From contig CAJINV010000001.1 in assembly GCA_905178155.1 (NCBI GenBank), positions 12,573,136 through 12,637,135 of the forward strand: 64,000 bases of DNA. The letters run 5' to 3'. Below, piece after piece: positions 1-11,157 of this stretch; position 1 is the stretch's first letter, and each line of letters begins with the position of its first letter. This DNA is from Amoebophrya sp. A120 (Eukaryota; Sar; Dinophyceae; Syndiniales; Amoebophryaceae). A program made the translations under genes and the position numbers. Under the pieces are notes generated by a model. The model ran no database searches. It was given only the letters and a program-made list of their open reading frames with translations, and was not told where the DNA came from.

Positions 1-1955
1 TGGTTTCTATGTCCGTGGAGCGGAAGTTTGGAGCAAATTCTGACGATGTGGAGGCCGGGTTGATGAAGTATGAATACTTGATGAACTCTGAGCAGGGCGG
101 AGGACAATTCGCGGAACTCACACAGCAGCTGCAGGGTATGAGACTTTACTTTTACTACTTGCAGCTTTAGATAGTATTATTTTTCGTAGGATGATAGATG
201 AGATGCATCGACATTTATTTTGATCGAGAAGACGACGGGCTTCTTGCAACAGAAGCCGAGAAAAGCAATGAATCACCCCACTTATCTTGATCGATCATTT
301 TCCTATCAGGTTACATGTCTGTGCTGATTTCCCACGCAAGGCCACGGCTTACTGCGGAGAATTTCCGAGGGCTGCTGGCCGAGCTGGCCAGACAAAACAA
401 GAAAATGAAATCAAACATGTCCGAGATGTATGCCGCGTGGAGCGTATCCTGTGCAAAAACATCTCCACCCCAGAGTTGTCATTCAGATCTGCAAGCACAA
501 GAGCATTTGTAATGCGCATCCCCATGAGAGGCATTTCCCATCGTGTTTTGGAACTTGTAATGCTGTGAACAGGATAAGGAGATGGATTTGTTATGCGGCT
601 TCCCTTGAAAAACTGCATTACACTACAGCCTGCAACTTGTCATGCGTGGCTCCCAAAACTTTAACGTTTGTGTTGCAAAATCCCCGTCTTGACTCTGGGG
701 TGGGGACGTTTTTACACATGATAGAGCGGCGGCAAGAAGTCGCTGCTCGATTGCTACCGAACGTTCGAGGGGCTCACACAGGAGATCCACGAGGCCGCGG
801 CGCAATTCGAACAGATAAGCCCGGTGGAGATGCGAGAACACTACGACCTGTACGATTTTTGACATACTATCTAAGTACCATGCTGCTTTTGATCCTTTTT
901 TTTCCATCTTGTTTGATAAGCGGGGATAAATATTGTGCGATAAAAATTCATCGCAGGGTACAGACTCGCACTAGGAAGATTGGAAAATTCTTAGGTATAA
1001 GGATGCCTACCCGGACATGTCAAAACTGTGGGAGCAGTCCGAACAAGAGCTGCAAACGATGATGACCATGGCCGCAGTTCAGGGCTCCTGGGGCCCAGGC
1101 GGGATGCCGCAGATGCCGCCGGCCGCGATGGCCAAGCCGGGGTCCTCGCAGCGGTCGCTGAAGGTCTGTAAAATGAAAGCAGCGGACGTCATCAACATGC
1201 AGGAGATGATGGTCTCAGAGCTCCAGAAACTCATTCAAGCGGTATAGTTGTTTTCAGCGTCAGAGATGTCAGAGTCCACTTGGAAGGAAAGTGTTAGAAA
1301 AGGAGCAGGCTGCTAGAGTTTTAGCTACCATCATGTAGAAGATGCAAAAAATCGGCGCAGATGAAAAACAAAAAGACGCAAACAGATTTTTGGACCATCA
1401 TGAAACAAATCTCGACAACATCTCCACTTCACAGCTTTCCCAGACCCTGCGCGACTGCGCTGGCGTGGTACAGTTCAAGGACCAGCTTTTGGTGGGTTTG
1501 GTGCAGTATCAAATGCAAAAATGTCTGGGTCTGGAACAGTCATGCTGTTTCTGCATGACACAGAAGGTCTGGCATGGAAGCTCTAGCATCACAGGTTTCG
1601 AGAAGCGTTCGCAATGCCGAAGCCGCATGACAAATCCCTGATTTTGGTGACAGAAAGTGGGCAACTTTTGCTGCCTATGCATGAGAGACTTTTCTGTGTT
1701 CTGAAATGCGCATCACAAGTTTGTATTCTTCCAGACCCAGACACTTTTGCATTTGATATGCAGGGAATGGCGTCCACTTCCGTGGACAAGAAGTTCCAGG
1801 TGTCGGCGGACGAAATGGCACTGGCGGGTTTCATCCACGCGGCGCAGCTCGGGCAGAGTGAGCGCTTCATGCAGAGCACCATGCAGCAGCAGCAACTGTT
1901 GATGAGTATTCCGGTGCTGATGGAAAACCCCGAACAGGGATGCAGCCTGATGTGA
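1..1955 (+). CDS. Unrecognised Met/Gln-rich helical protein, 5' end possibly outside window
   Basis: I do not recognise this protein. The exons are 9-135, 310-444, 729-849, 995-1241, 1339-1506 and 1764-1955. They total exactly 330 codons from the ATG at 9, and the frame is kept at every junction. The frame is also open from 9 back to base 1, so the true start may lie upstream. Introns 136-309, 850-994 and 1242-1338 are ordinary GT-AG. The other two gaps are introner elements. The protein looks largely helical, with a Pro/Met/Gly-rich linker around codons 150-165 and a Met/Gln-rich C-terminus (QSTMQQQQLL). No catalytic motif or signal peptide is visible. The exact phasing of six exons is strong evidence that the model is right even though the function is unknown. 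Confidence 0.65.
445..723 (+). mobile_element. Introner element, family B, 279 bp
   Basis: The body starts TATCCTGTGCAAAAAC and ends with a near inverted copy, GTTTTTACACATGATA. It is flanked by GAGCG at 440-444 and 724-728. Deleting the body plus one GAGCG joins the codons W-S-G-G-K-K in frame. The interior runs in the opposite direction to the family B copy at 42586-42864. Because of the duplication the exact splice point is ambiguous. The GT choice would pair with GC at the 3' end. Confidence 0.88.
1507..1758 (+). mobile_element. Introner element, family A, 252 bp
   Basis: The terminal inverted repeats are TATCAAATGCAAAAATGTC at the left and its complement, ending GCATTTGATA, at the right. 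TGCAG is duplicated at 1502-1506 and 1759-1763. Removing the body and one TGCAG restores the reading frame L-V-Q-G-M-A. If the donor is read as GT, the intron ends in CA, not AG. Confidence 0.9.
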
Positions 1956-2624
1956 AGACGATCCGCGATCATGGAGGATAGATTGAGAAATCGTCTGGTG
2001 CTAATGAAATGGAAGAACTTCTTGTTCAGAAATGCATGACGTCGTTATAGTACATTACCACAGGAGGGCGTCGACATGTATCATGCGAACAAAGCGAACT
2101 TTTTTTTCTGTGGTCACGAGGGGTCGCTCTTCTACTCGTATCAACAGCGACCAATCAGATCATCCTATCAAGATTGCCTGCCTACCCGACAAGAACCCCA
2201 AAATGAGTACTTCGCTACAACATTTCGACCCGCTCTTGTGTACTAGTTGACTAATCAGCAGCTGGCAGCACAGGCAATACTTCAATGTCCCCCCATCTCT
2301 GACGGAAAATAAACGTACGAATCTTCGACACAACGACAAAAAATCAACGAAAAAAAGCGACAAAACACAAAGAAGAGAAACATGCGACAAGTAAACCAAT
2401 TTTACCATACCGCGCACCGGAAAAATCATTCCAGCGTTACAACGCAGCCCTGATCTACTTGGATGTCCCCGCTCTCTGCGTTCGGTTTTGGCTTTGGGGA
2501 TGAAAAAATGGTGATCAAAATTTGCCAGTGCTGAGAGATTTTGTCGTTTTAGGCCTTGTTACATTCGTGGTGGCAGCTTCGTTTTATAAATACGATCGTT
2601 GCAAAATTTTTGTTCGCTCTTTGA
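1956..2624. other. Intergenic, 669 bp
   Basis: No convincing gene is visible. The stretch is AT-richer than its flanks and has a TATA-like TTATAAATA at 2584-2592, about 40 bases before the next ATG. That site could equally be chance. Confidence 0.5.
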
Positions 2625-5600
2625 ATGCAATCTTCTCCTTGTCTGTGTGTGTGTAGCGTGCGGCGGTGCGTGCAGCCGCACAACTACTTACCGCCCCGTC
2701 GAAGTACAATAATTGCCTTAGTAAGTCGTGTCGTTGCTCCTCTTTCATCAGCACGCTCCCTTGCGGCCTTCAAGATTTCGTGGTGGGACACGGTTTTGGG
2801 GCGTGGGCAAGACGCGCAGCGCATACCCTTGGTAGAACACATTGGCCAGCAGGAGCTGGCGCATACTAGTGCTGGAAGCCGGGAACAAATACAAAACCAG
2901 GGTCTGAACCCACCACCACCAGCTCACCACTCAAGTAGGGACCCTTCCAGCCGCCTCGTAGTTGGTGGTCGGCAGCTGTTGCGCACGAGCCCGCAAGACG
3001 ACGACGACTTTTATCAGGAGTTTCCAGAGGACGAGGGGGAAGAGGTCGAAATCCAAGAAGATACAATCCATTCGCAGGGACATCAAAAGTACCTTCCCAA
3101 TTCAGCCGGCGCTTCTATCAGCACGAGCCAATACACGGTAAAATACAACCGCATGGCGACCACTGCAGGCGCGACTAGCAACGCGGCGCAATCCCGGCGA
3201 CAGCCGGACGTGATTCTAGATCAGAAAGCCTTTGACGAGCATGTCGGTCGCACAGGTACAACTTCTCGCGCAGCCGGGCCCCCGGCCTCGCGGTACAACT
3301 CACCCCTGTCTCCGCGCGCCCGACGGCGGCAGAATTACATCGGGTTCTCCATTCTCGCCGCCGCGTATTGTTTTATCTACCCGGGGCTCTTCTGGCCGAC
3401 CTGCCACGTGCACACCGGGTTGTTTTCCACGGAAACCGAGATGACACGGTCCACGGTGGAGTTGGTGAAATTTTTGTGGCAGCAGGGACCGGCCTACTAC
3501 CCACCGGCGTTTTTGCTCTCGCTGTTTTCCGTGTCATTGCCTTTCATCAAGGGGTATCAACTGCAAAAATGTCTGGGTCTGGAAGATTGCCAGGTTTGTC
3601 ATGCGTATGTTGAATGACCCAGGATGTCTGTGATGCATGCCCTAGCATCACAGATTTTTAGAGGAATTTGTGATGCCTCTACCGCATGAGAAATGCCCTC
3701 TCCGCGTAGCACAAAGTGGAGTCCTCTTGCTGGTCATGCAATACAAATTTTTTTAGAATCCAGAAACAGCATTACAAGTTTAGAATCTTCCAGACCCAGC
3801 AGACATTTTTGCATTTGATAAGGGGGCCATGATTTGCTGGGGCGCCTACCACGAAAACGGAAAGCTACTGTGGTTCGTCGCACGGTTGTCCAAGTTTCAG
3901 TTTGTCGACACCTTCAGCACTCTGTTGAGCTACGTCTACCTGAACTTGCCCGTTATCACGACAGAGTTGCTGGTAGGAAAGAATGAGGATTTTTTGCTAG
4001 TAGTGCTTTTTTTTTTGGATTTTCTACATTCCACGTGTTGAATCAATGAGATGCACCCAATTTTTTCGTAGCGATAAAGCAAACTTCATCAAACCTAAAA
4101 CTCCACAGAGCGGCGTCTACTACTTCGCCGGCTACTGCATTCTTTCCGTGATCGGAACCCAAGTGATCTGCTACGGCTACGACACGGGCCGGGAAAAGTC
4201 CGTGCAGAGCATCTGGCTTCCGGTGGCCGTCATCCAGGTGACCGCCCTGGTCGTTCTGTACACGTGGAGCCCGATTCTGGGCGTCTACGCCGTGATTTTT
4301 GGCTCGGTCCGGTTGACAGGGAAGCGGGCGACGCTGTGCGAAATTTTGATTGAGTTGAACCCGATCTGCCGGTGGTTCATGATAACGACCATCTGCGTCC
4401 TGCCCATGGTGACCTACGTCTTGCTCCCGATTTTGATCCGTTTCTTTTCCTACGAGAACGGATTCCGGAAACTGCCCTCAAAGAACTGGTACTTTAAACT
4501 CATGGACTTCTGCCACGACTGGGCCATGGGGGACGTGTTGCTGATTGCGTACTTGGTGGCCTGGATGTCCTTCAACGCGTCCGACGAGACGGGAACGCAG
4601 GCCTTGCCCGCGGGCAGCTACTGCGTAGTTTTGTACGGGCTGACGGGGCTTATCATGATGTTTGTGTACGAATACAACGGAAAGATGATTTCCGCCCGGG
4701 AGCGCCGGTTGTCGCAGCAGTACAACCACGGCGAGCAAAACACCGTTCTGGGCGTGCACATCGACGACAGAAGCACGACCGCAAGTTCCACTGCCTCGCC
4801 GTCGGTATTCATTTTTGGGTCGGTCTGATGTGTGCTTGTGGTTTTTGATAGACAAGAATAATTTTTCCTTCAACAGGTCGACCGTTTATTTTTCCAAAAC
4901 TTTGTGAAACTGACTCACAGGATCTGATCTCTCCGCGAGATGACAGCATCGCCAGCACCCCCGCGAGCGAGCGACCGCCGGAGCGGGAGCAGTCGGCTCT
5001 GATGAGCGTGTTGAACCCGCAGACCAATTTTGGCATCCACATGCGGTACTTGGTGCTGCTGATTTTCTTCCTCGCCGTTCCGGTCGTGGTGCTCGGCATA
5101 CTAGAAGAGACGGAGAAGCCGCAGGTGCCGGACCTCCCCTGGGTGAACGACGCGATCGCCAAGAGCCCGCTGTTCTCCACCGCAAACAAAATGTTTGCCA
5201 ACCGCTCGCTGTTGTCTTCCATCGCGTGCTGTGACGACACGAGCGACCTGTGCAACGGGAAAAACGCCCCACCGAGTCCCTGTCAGCCGTTGGACGCGAA
5301 GCACCCGTCGCTGCCACTCACGAGCCTGGACAAGGACCACGTCCGGGCCACGGCGCGGTGGATCACGGGGCTGGAGAACATTCGGCTCGATGCACTGAAA
5401 CTCATCCCGTACCAAGAGGCGCCCCCCGTAAACGGAGGGAGCAACGCCCAGGCAAGGTTCAAACTCAAGGTAAGTTGATAGCTACGTCGGTTTTTTTTCT
5501 ATTCTTGGCCGCGCTTAGGCTTAGGCTTACGTGCTTCGCTTAAGTGCTTCGCTTAAGTGCTTCCCTTAAGTGCTTCGCTTAAGTGCTTCGCTTAAGTAGT

Positions 5601-7741
5601 GCTTCGCTTAAGTAGTGCTTCGCTTAAGTAGTGCTTCGCTTAAGTAGTGCTTCGCTTAAGTAGTGCTTCGCCTAAGTTGTGCCGCGGTTAAGTAGTGCCT
5701 CGGTTAAGTAGTGCCTCGCTTAACTAAGTAGTGCCTCGCTTAAGTGGTGTCCTCGCTTCAGTGGTGCCTCGCTTAAGTAGTGCCTCGCTTAAGTGTTGTC
5801 TCGCTTAAGTTGTAGCGCCGCACTTATGTAGTGCTGCGCCCTTAAATAGTTCCTGCTCCTGGCGCCGCTAAAGTAGTGCCTCGCGCTAAAGTAGTGCCTT
5901 GCGTTTAAAGTAGTATGTGTTCCGGCATGAACACTGTGCCTCGCGCTAAAGTAGCGCTCTTGAATCATGCCTCTACACAAAATCCCAGCTCTATCGATAT
6001 GAAAAATCCCCCCTCCCCATACCGAAAGGGAGATTTGTGTAGCATGATTTGTGACCACAAATCACGTTGTCATGCTAGAAGGGAAGAGATGCGGATTGTA
6101 GTGCTGGCTGGCGTAGGAAAGCCTTGCGCCTTTAGCATGACAGAAAGCAACTGGAAACGGAAAACAGCATGACAAATTGCCTGCAAACGAGGGAGCAGCT
6201 GCGTCTCTTGGCCTTCTAGCAATACAATTCGATTTGCGTACTCGCTGCTTTCGGTGGCTGGTGGCCGCTCTTGAGTTTCAGGTGTGGGTCGGAGTTCGTT
6301 TGCCTCTCGTCAGTTTGGACGGAGTGCTCTCGTTCAGCCACCCCCCGGCGGTCGACTGTCGGCTATCTGGCTCCCCCAGCTCATGATTGCAGTGTTGGCT
6401 GGTGATGTCGAGGTTGCGGACAGTTGACTTGTCATCTGTCTGGTTCGCTCATTTTGCTGCCACGACTGTTTGGTCCCCGGTCCCCTGAGGCGGGGGGATA
6501 CGGGTTACCTGGTCGGGATGTCGCGCGGAAGGTGTCTCTCACGTCCCTAGCTCTTCGTACTCGCCGCTGAGTACAGTCGAGCACCTTGGTTGATCGCCAC
6601 ACTGTTTCATAGTGCTGAAACGACCCGGCTTTCACTAGGGGGAGCATTCGTACATTTTGTGCCCTCCGGGACTATGCCTCTGCTTCCGTCTAAACTGAGG
6701 GGTCCACTTATCCCTATCGGTATTCGGTCGCAGGGAAGGGTTGCCGGGGTCTTCCTCGCATCGGTTCTCGATGTCGGGTGTGAGTTTGTGACTGCGGGGG
6801 CAGTGGTTGGCTTAGGTTTGTGGAGTACTTCTGAAAAGAGGCTCCCATTCCTTCTTCCAGGCAGCGATCCTAGATCGCTGCCACGCGGAGCCACCCCCGT
6901 ATTTCACCCCCAGGGGGTTGTGGACCTGGCAAAACCGATGAGTTCGGGCTGCTGACTGTTCCACCTCCCCTAAGTGTGATCATTGCCGCCTCACGCCTCA
7001 AATACAGCAACACAAATTTCGTTTTGGATATGGGGAAGGGGGATTTTTCCTTACAATAAGCTCGACGCACATCTGCACAAGCCTGATCCGAACTCCGACA
7101 TCACTTTGCCCCTGAGTCTGATTGTGCAAACGACCGCGGTCGCGCCGATTACCTGGTTCGACAACACGAATGCGTGCTGCCAGCCGGAGAACTTGTCCGT
7201 CGAACTCATTGCCGAGTGCCACAGTGAGTTCCCCTTTATCCGGAACGTGAGCACGGGAAACGTGACCATCACGCCCGACATTGTGATATCGGAGTCGATC
7301 TTGGGGTTTCACCTGAGCATCTACGACATTACGGAGATCATCAAAAAGCAGATTCGGGACAATCTAAACCAGCTGGTGCAGAATGAAACCTTCCCGATTG
7401 GCCCGACCAATTACACGGTTGCGAGCCTGATCAACACGATCATTGAGTCCAATATGATGCCGGGGGACAAACTCAACTGTCCCACCGCGGGATCAGTATC
7501 CACTGACGTAGAGGGAGGGAGTAAACGAAACACCGGACGAGCGGAAATAGTAGGTGAATTTTCATCGCGGAGTGCTGTCGTGTCAACAAATACAACAAAT
7601 TCACAAGATTTTTCCCGGACCTTGCACATAGAAAAGCCCTACCAACTGATTCAACGCGGGAGCAATAGGTGGAGAAATCGTGGGTACTACTACGGCACCT
7701 TGAATGATGAAAGTAACGGCGATGAAATGATCTACATATAG
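2625..7741 (+). CDS. PqiA-like multi-pass membrane protein with C-terminal non-cytosolic domain
   Basis: The exons are 2625-3554, 3826-3972, 4109-4804, 4921-5469 and 7061-7741. All junctions are phase 0, giving about 1000 residues. Residues 1-230 are low-complexity and acidic. Eight membrane spans follow in two sets of four. The pattern GPAYYPPAFLLSLFSVSLPF, then FVDTFSTLLSYVY and SGVYYFAGYCILSV, resembles the repeated domain of bacterial paraquat-inducible protein A (PqiA). Exon 3 carries a second such set (DWAMGDVLLIAYLVAWMSF). A ninth span (YLVLLIFFLAVPVVVLG) precedes about 370 residues with N-glycosylation sequons and Cys residues, so this tail is probably lumenal or extracellular. In bacteria PqiA partners MCE proteins in lipid transport; that role here is inference. 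The start is uncertain, and the ATG at 3153 is an alternative. The family call is from pattern memory. Confidence 0.62.
3555..3820 (+). mobile_element. Introner element, family A, 266 bp
   Basis: TATCAACTGCAAAAATGTC opens the element and GCATTTGATA closes it. AGGGG is duplicated at 3550-3554 and 3821-3825. Removal joins I-K-G-A-M-I in frame, inside a membrane domain of the PqiA-like protein. The interior is inverted relative to the family A copy at 50985-51246. Confidence 0.9.
5520..5965. repeat. Degenerate minisatellite of about 16 bp, GCTTCGCTTAAGTAGT-like
   Basis: Dozens of imperfect head-to-tail copies of a unit such as AGTGCTTCGCTTAAGT fill the start of the 5470-7060 intron. The first part is nearly pure. 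The second part drifts to GCCTCGC and CGCTAAAGTAGT variants. The array lies upstream of the introner element in the same intron. Confidence 0.85.
5992..7058 (+). mobile_element. Introner element, family C, enlarged by an internal insertion
   Basis: The left end contains ATGAAAAATCCCCCCTCCCC. The right end contains the complementary GGGGATTTTTCC-type sequence and closes CAATA. AGCTC is duplicated at 5987-5991 and 7059-7063. The interior matches the family C copy at 12537-12857 up to GTACTC at 6243 and again from AAATACAGC at 7000. The original intron seems to have ended at CAG, 5986-5988. The duplication recreated an AG at 7059-7060, which is now the acceptor. Confidence 0.82.
6244..6999. mobile_element. 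Secondary insertion of 756 bp inside the family C introner element
   Basis: Comparison with the shorter family C copy shows this segment is extra. Only a 3-bp CTC is repeated at the borders, at 6241-6243 and 6997-6999. I see no terminal inverted repeats and no convincing ORF. It may be another mobile element or filler DNA. Confidence 0.6.
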
Positions 7742-8269
7742 TAGTTTCTACTGCATGTCGGGTCACAGGACCAAAAACACACTTGTAAAAAAAAACTGTG
7801 TACAAAAGCGGCTGTTGTCGCATTGTTGAAAAAAATAAACGAATGTGAAAAATCATGGCAAAGCATCGCAGTGCGATCATTTGTCATGAGAAAATAGAAA
7901 CATGTCTTGCTTACGCTCACACTAATATCGCACTGAAGTACGGTCCTCCTGTACCTCAATCGAGGGTTCGTCTGACGCTGTCTTTCTCTCTTGCCAAACG
8001 ATCACCGCTCGACATTCGCACTTCTTCGCTCTTGTGTTTTGGTTGTATGTGTCGCATCGCAAACAGTTCGGGAGTGGTCGTGGAGTCACTGCTATCGTTC
8101 GTCTTTCTCGTTTTTGCGACGCACCACGTGGCGGTTGTCGTCTTTCGATCGTCAAAGAAGAAGCAGTAGCTTTCTTTGCAGCGGGAGTCTTCGTCCAGGA
8201 TGCACAAGAACAAATAGAGAGGATAAGTAAATAAATCCGCAGACGCACCCTTTAGTAAAGAAAACAAAG
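7742..8269. other. Intergenic, 528 bp
   Basis: No gene recognised. A pyrimidine tract ending in CAG at 8171-8181 (TTTCTTTGCAG) could be a trans-splice acceptor for the next gene. The ORFs here lack protein-like composition. Confidence 0.45.
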
Positions 8270-9764
8270 ATGGGCTACCTTCGGCAACTTTTGGAGCAGC
8301 AGGGAAGCGGCACTTCTCTATTTGGTGCGACAGAAGGGGAGCATGTACAAGTACATCAGCGTGCGAGCACCCGGCAGGACGCCACATCAAGGAGTACTAG
8401 CAGTAGTGCAGTTTATTTCCCGCCTGATTCAACCGCAGCGACGCAAAGGTTGCAGCGTCGAAAAATCACAACGACTTTCTTGGCTGGCGACCCTGCGCAC
8501 TGCACGCGGGACTACGACCACCACTGTCCGGAGGGGTGGTTTGACACTGACGGTCGCGGGAACTGCTGGCCTCCGCACAGCTATCAAGGTCCCTGCCAGA
8601 ACCTTTTCGTAGGTTCCAACTCCAGCGTGAGTGAGAAGGAAACGCACAGTCATCGGTGCCGGGTCAAGTGGCCCTGTGTCCCGGGGTCGGTACCGAAAAA
8701 TGACGCGAAGGGGCTGCCGAAAGTGCAGCGCGCGGAGGACTTCGGGCACATTTGCCCCGACGGGTGGGTGCTGATGAAGAAGGGATCGGCGGAGAGGCCC
8801 TCGTACGTGTGCAAAGCGCCGGAGACCTATGCCGGTCCGTGCTTCCCCGTGCAGAATCTGAAGGATCTGACCCCCAGCGAACGGAAGGTCTGGGGGCGGC
8901 TCTGTCACGAACGGTGGCCTGAGGTGCCGAAACCGCAGGTCTGCCCCGGCGGCGAGGATTGGGACTACCCTTGTCCGCGGGGTTGGGACTGGATCCAGAA
9001 AGACAACACCTGTATCGCGCCCCCAGGCTGGCTATGGATTGCAAATAATATATCGAGGTCACAGCTGGAAGATTGCGAGTTTTGTCGTGCCTGTCCGCCT
9101 CTCATACAGAAATGCACTTCGTCATGTTGAGTTTTTAACACTACGTGCATATAAAGCAGCTGTTGAAAAAGAATAACCCTCCATGATGCTCGGCTTGGTA
9201 GCACTATGCATTGCACGCATCTTTTTTCGAACCCTTTTTTCACATGCGTGAGTCATAACTACTTTCCAGAGGGCCCAGACAAATGTTTGCATTCGATACT
9301 TGCGGTCGCCCGTCGAGGATCCGAACCTCTGTTCCTCCGCGGTGCCGGCATTTACGAACAAGGACCTGAAGCGCATCTTCGTGGAGACCTGCCAGCTTGA
9401 CGGGTGGAGCTGCCTGCAGCCGGGCGCGTGCCCCGGTGGGAGCTACCACTTCTCCGAAAGCTGTCCGCGGGGCTGGCTGGAGTTCAAGGGGTTTTGCCTC
9501 CCGCCGAAAAACCCCACACTGCTGCGGGAGACGAACGAAGAGTGTCGACACCCCTGGTTCATTTCGGATCTCGGCAACATCGCGAGCTTGACCAAGATGT
9601 TCGGCAAGGAGCGCGTCGGGCGCATCCAGATCCCGGCGACGGTGGTGGACAAGGGCAAGTACCTGTTTTCACAAGTGTGCGGGGCGGTGTGGAGCTGTGA
9701 CAATCCGGAGGACAACAAAACGGCCGAAGAGGGGATCAATAAGCCAGTGATGGCGGAACTGTGA
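8270..9764 (+). CDS. CPW-WPC domain protein with four domains
   Basis: The exons are 8270-9032 and 9304-9764, giving 407 residues. Four Cys-rich repeats follow the CPW-WPC pattern: C-P-x-G-W near the start, a central A-P-x-x-Y-x-G-P-C, and a closing W-P-C or W-P-x. Examples are HHCPEGWFD, YQGPCQNL and KWPCVP in domain 1, and HICPDGWVL with YAGPCFPV in domain 2. Domain 3 (YPCPRGWDW) is interrupted by the intron and domain 4 (ESCPRGWLEF) lies in exon 2. The family is known from apicomplexans, where Plasmodium members are translated in zygotes and ookinetes and reach the surface. No clear signal peptide follows the chosen ATG, so a 5' exon may be missing. The intron is a worn family A introner element. 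Confidence 0.82.
9033..9298 (+). mobile_element. Degenerate introner element, family A, 266 bp
   Basis: The ends are still readable (TATGGATTGCAAAT and TTTGCATTCGATA), as is the internal CTGGAAGATTGC. The flanking 5-mers are CTGGC (9028-9032) and CTTGC (9299-9303), one mismatch apart. Removal restores the frame P-G-W-R-S-P. It is the most diverged of the family A copies and therefore probably the oldest. Confidence 0.78.
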
Positions 9765-11157
9765 TGAAAACGAAACTTCCGATTTAAATGTTTACATGGC
9801 TGTTTTTTGTAAAATAGGCTAGTGTGATTGTGATACATATTGATTTTGTTTTGGATCATCCGGTGTCCATCATGCCAAGCAATGTAGATACGAAGGTGCG
9901 TGCTGTCGAAAGGGCACGCGATCGGGGGCTGGCTTTGCTTGCTGTATTTGTTTCTCAGTGTTTCAGCGCCATAGAGCAGTCGTAGGAGTTCGTTATTCTG
10001 ACATCGTTCGCCTGAGTTGCTAGAGAGAGTAACATCGCGCGAATCGACTTGCCAGGGAGCGAGAGGACGAGTTGGGGTTGAAATGTTCACGATCGGGGAT
10101 ATGCTTACCACGCTTCGACTTTCGATTTTCGTGGTTTCGGAGAAGAGTATGCGTAGTCGCACGTCGTGTCATCTCTAATCAATGTGATCGGGGCAGGACA
10201 ATTCTACTAGTGTCTGTCAGAAAGGGTAAGAGACCAAGTTCAAGGTTTTTTTTGAGCAGCACAACGAAGACAAAACTAGAAAATCAAACTGCCATTGCTT
10301 GTCGTTACGCCGTTGCAGACGAGAACACTCCTGGTGAAATTTTCCTCCTCTACGCTTCTTCGAGACCCCGAAGATAAAGAAGGGAAGTCGCTGCGAAAAG
10401 GTGAAGCTTTGCGGATTATCGCCATCAAGTTCGCGCAGCAAAAGGCCCATCGCGGTACAACAGCTTCGAAGAACGGAAGGACCAGCTTGCACGTTTTCCG
10501 GTAGCGTGATTCAAGGCAAAGTTGAGGTTGGAAAGCGGCACTTTCAACACAAAAGGACGAGAAACCAGGGCAGCGTGACCCAGAGGAGAAATACACTTCT
10601 GTCCGTCAGCGAGCTTCTTGGCAGCAACATCTACTAGAATTCTGCGTAGCGCTCTCAACAAGCGGCGTCCTGCGAAGTTGCTGGAGCGGGTTCTTGTTTG
10701 AGTAGTCCTTTATTTGGGCGGAGGTGCAGCGAGGCAGTCGGGAACGTTTGAGGAAGGAGGAGGCTAGACAGCCACCTTGCAACTTCCTCGTGTGGCGCAG
10801 TGCGCAGAACAGCAGAGTCGGCGGCATAGCGCACTACGGCGCCGCAAGCTCGGAGCTACTCTCTGACACGACTGCTCTACGTCGAAACTCCGGGAGCTAA
10901 ACAAAGGCTCGGCAGGTTTTAACGCGGCGCTTAATTTCCCTGTGAGAGGCGGCGATTGGTCATCTTCTGAGCTTGCAGATCGTTCCTGCTAGAAGCTTTT
11001 CGTGCTGCTCCACTCGTCGCATCGCGCAATGGAGTAAGGTTGCATCAGTATTCTCGCACTAGCAGCTCAAGAACGTTTTTCGTTTTCCGCCCAGAAGCTA
11101 CTAGCTAGCAGTAACAAGAATCCCGTACCACCTTCGGACGGAGACAGCGCGAGGATC
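9765..11157. other. Intergenic, about 1.4 kb
   Basis: No gene recognised. Short ORFs occur on both strands without motifs. The last part may be the 5' UTR of the next gene. Confidence 0.45.

Noticed and set aside
5520-5985. Short near-regular repeats considered as a CRISPR array
   Set aside because: Units are contiguous and degenerate with no spacers, in a eukaryotic intron.
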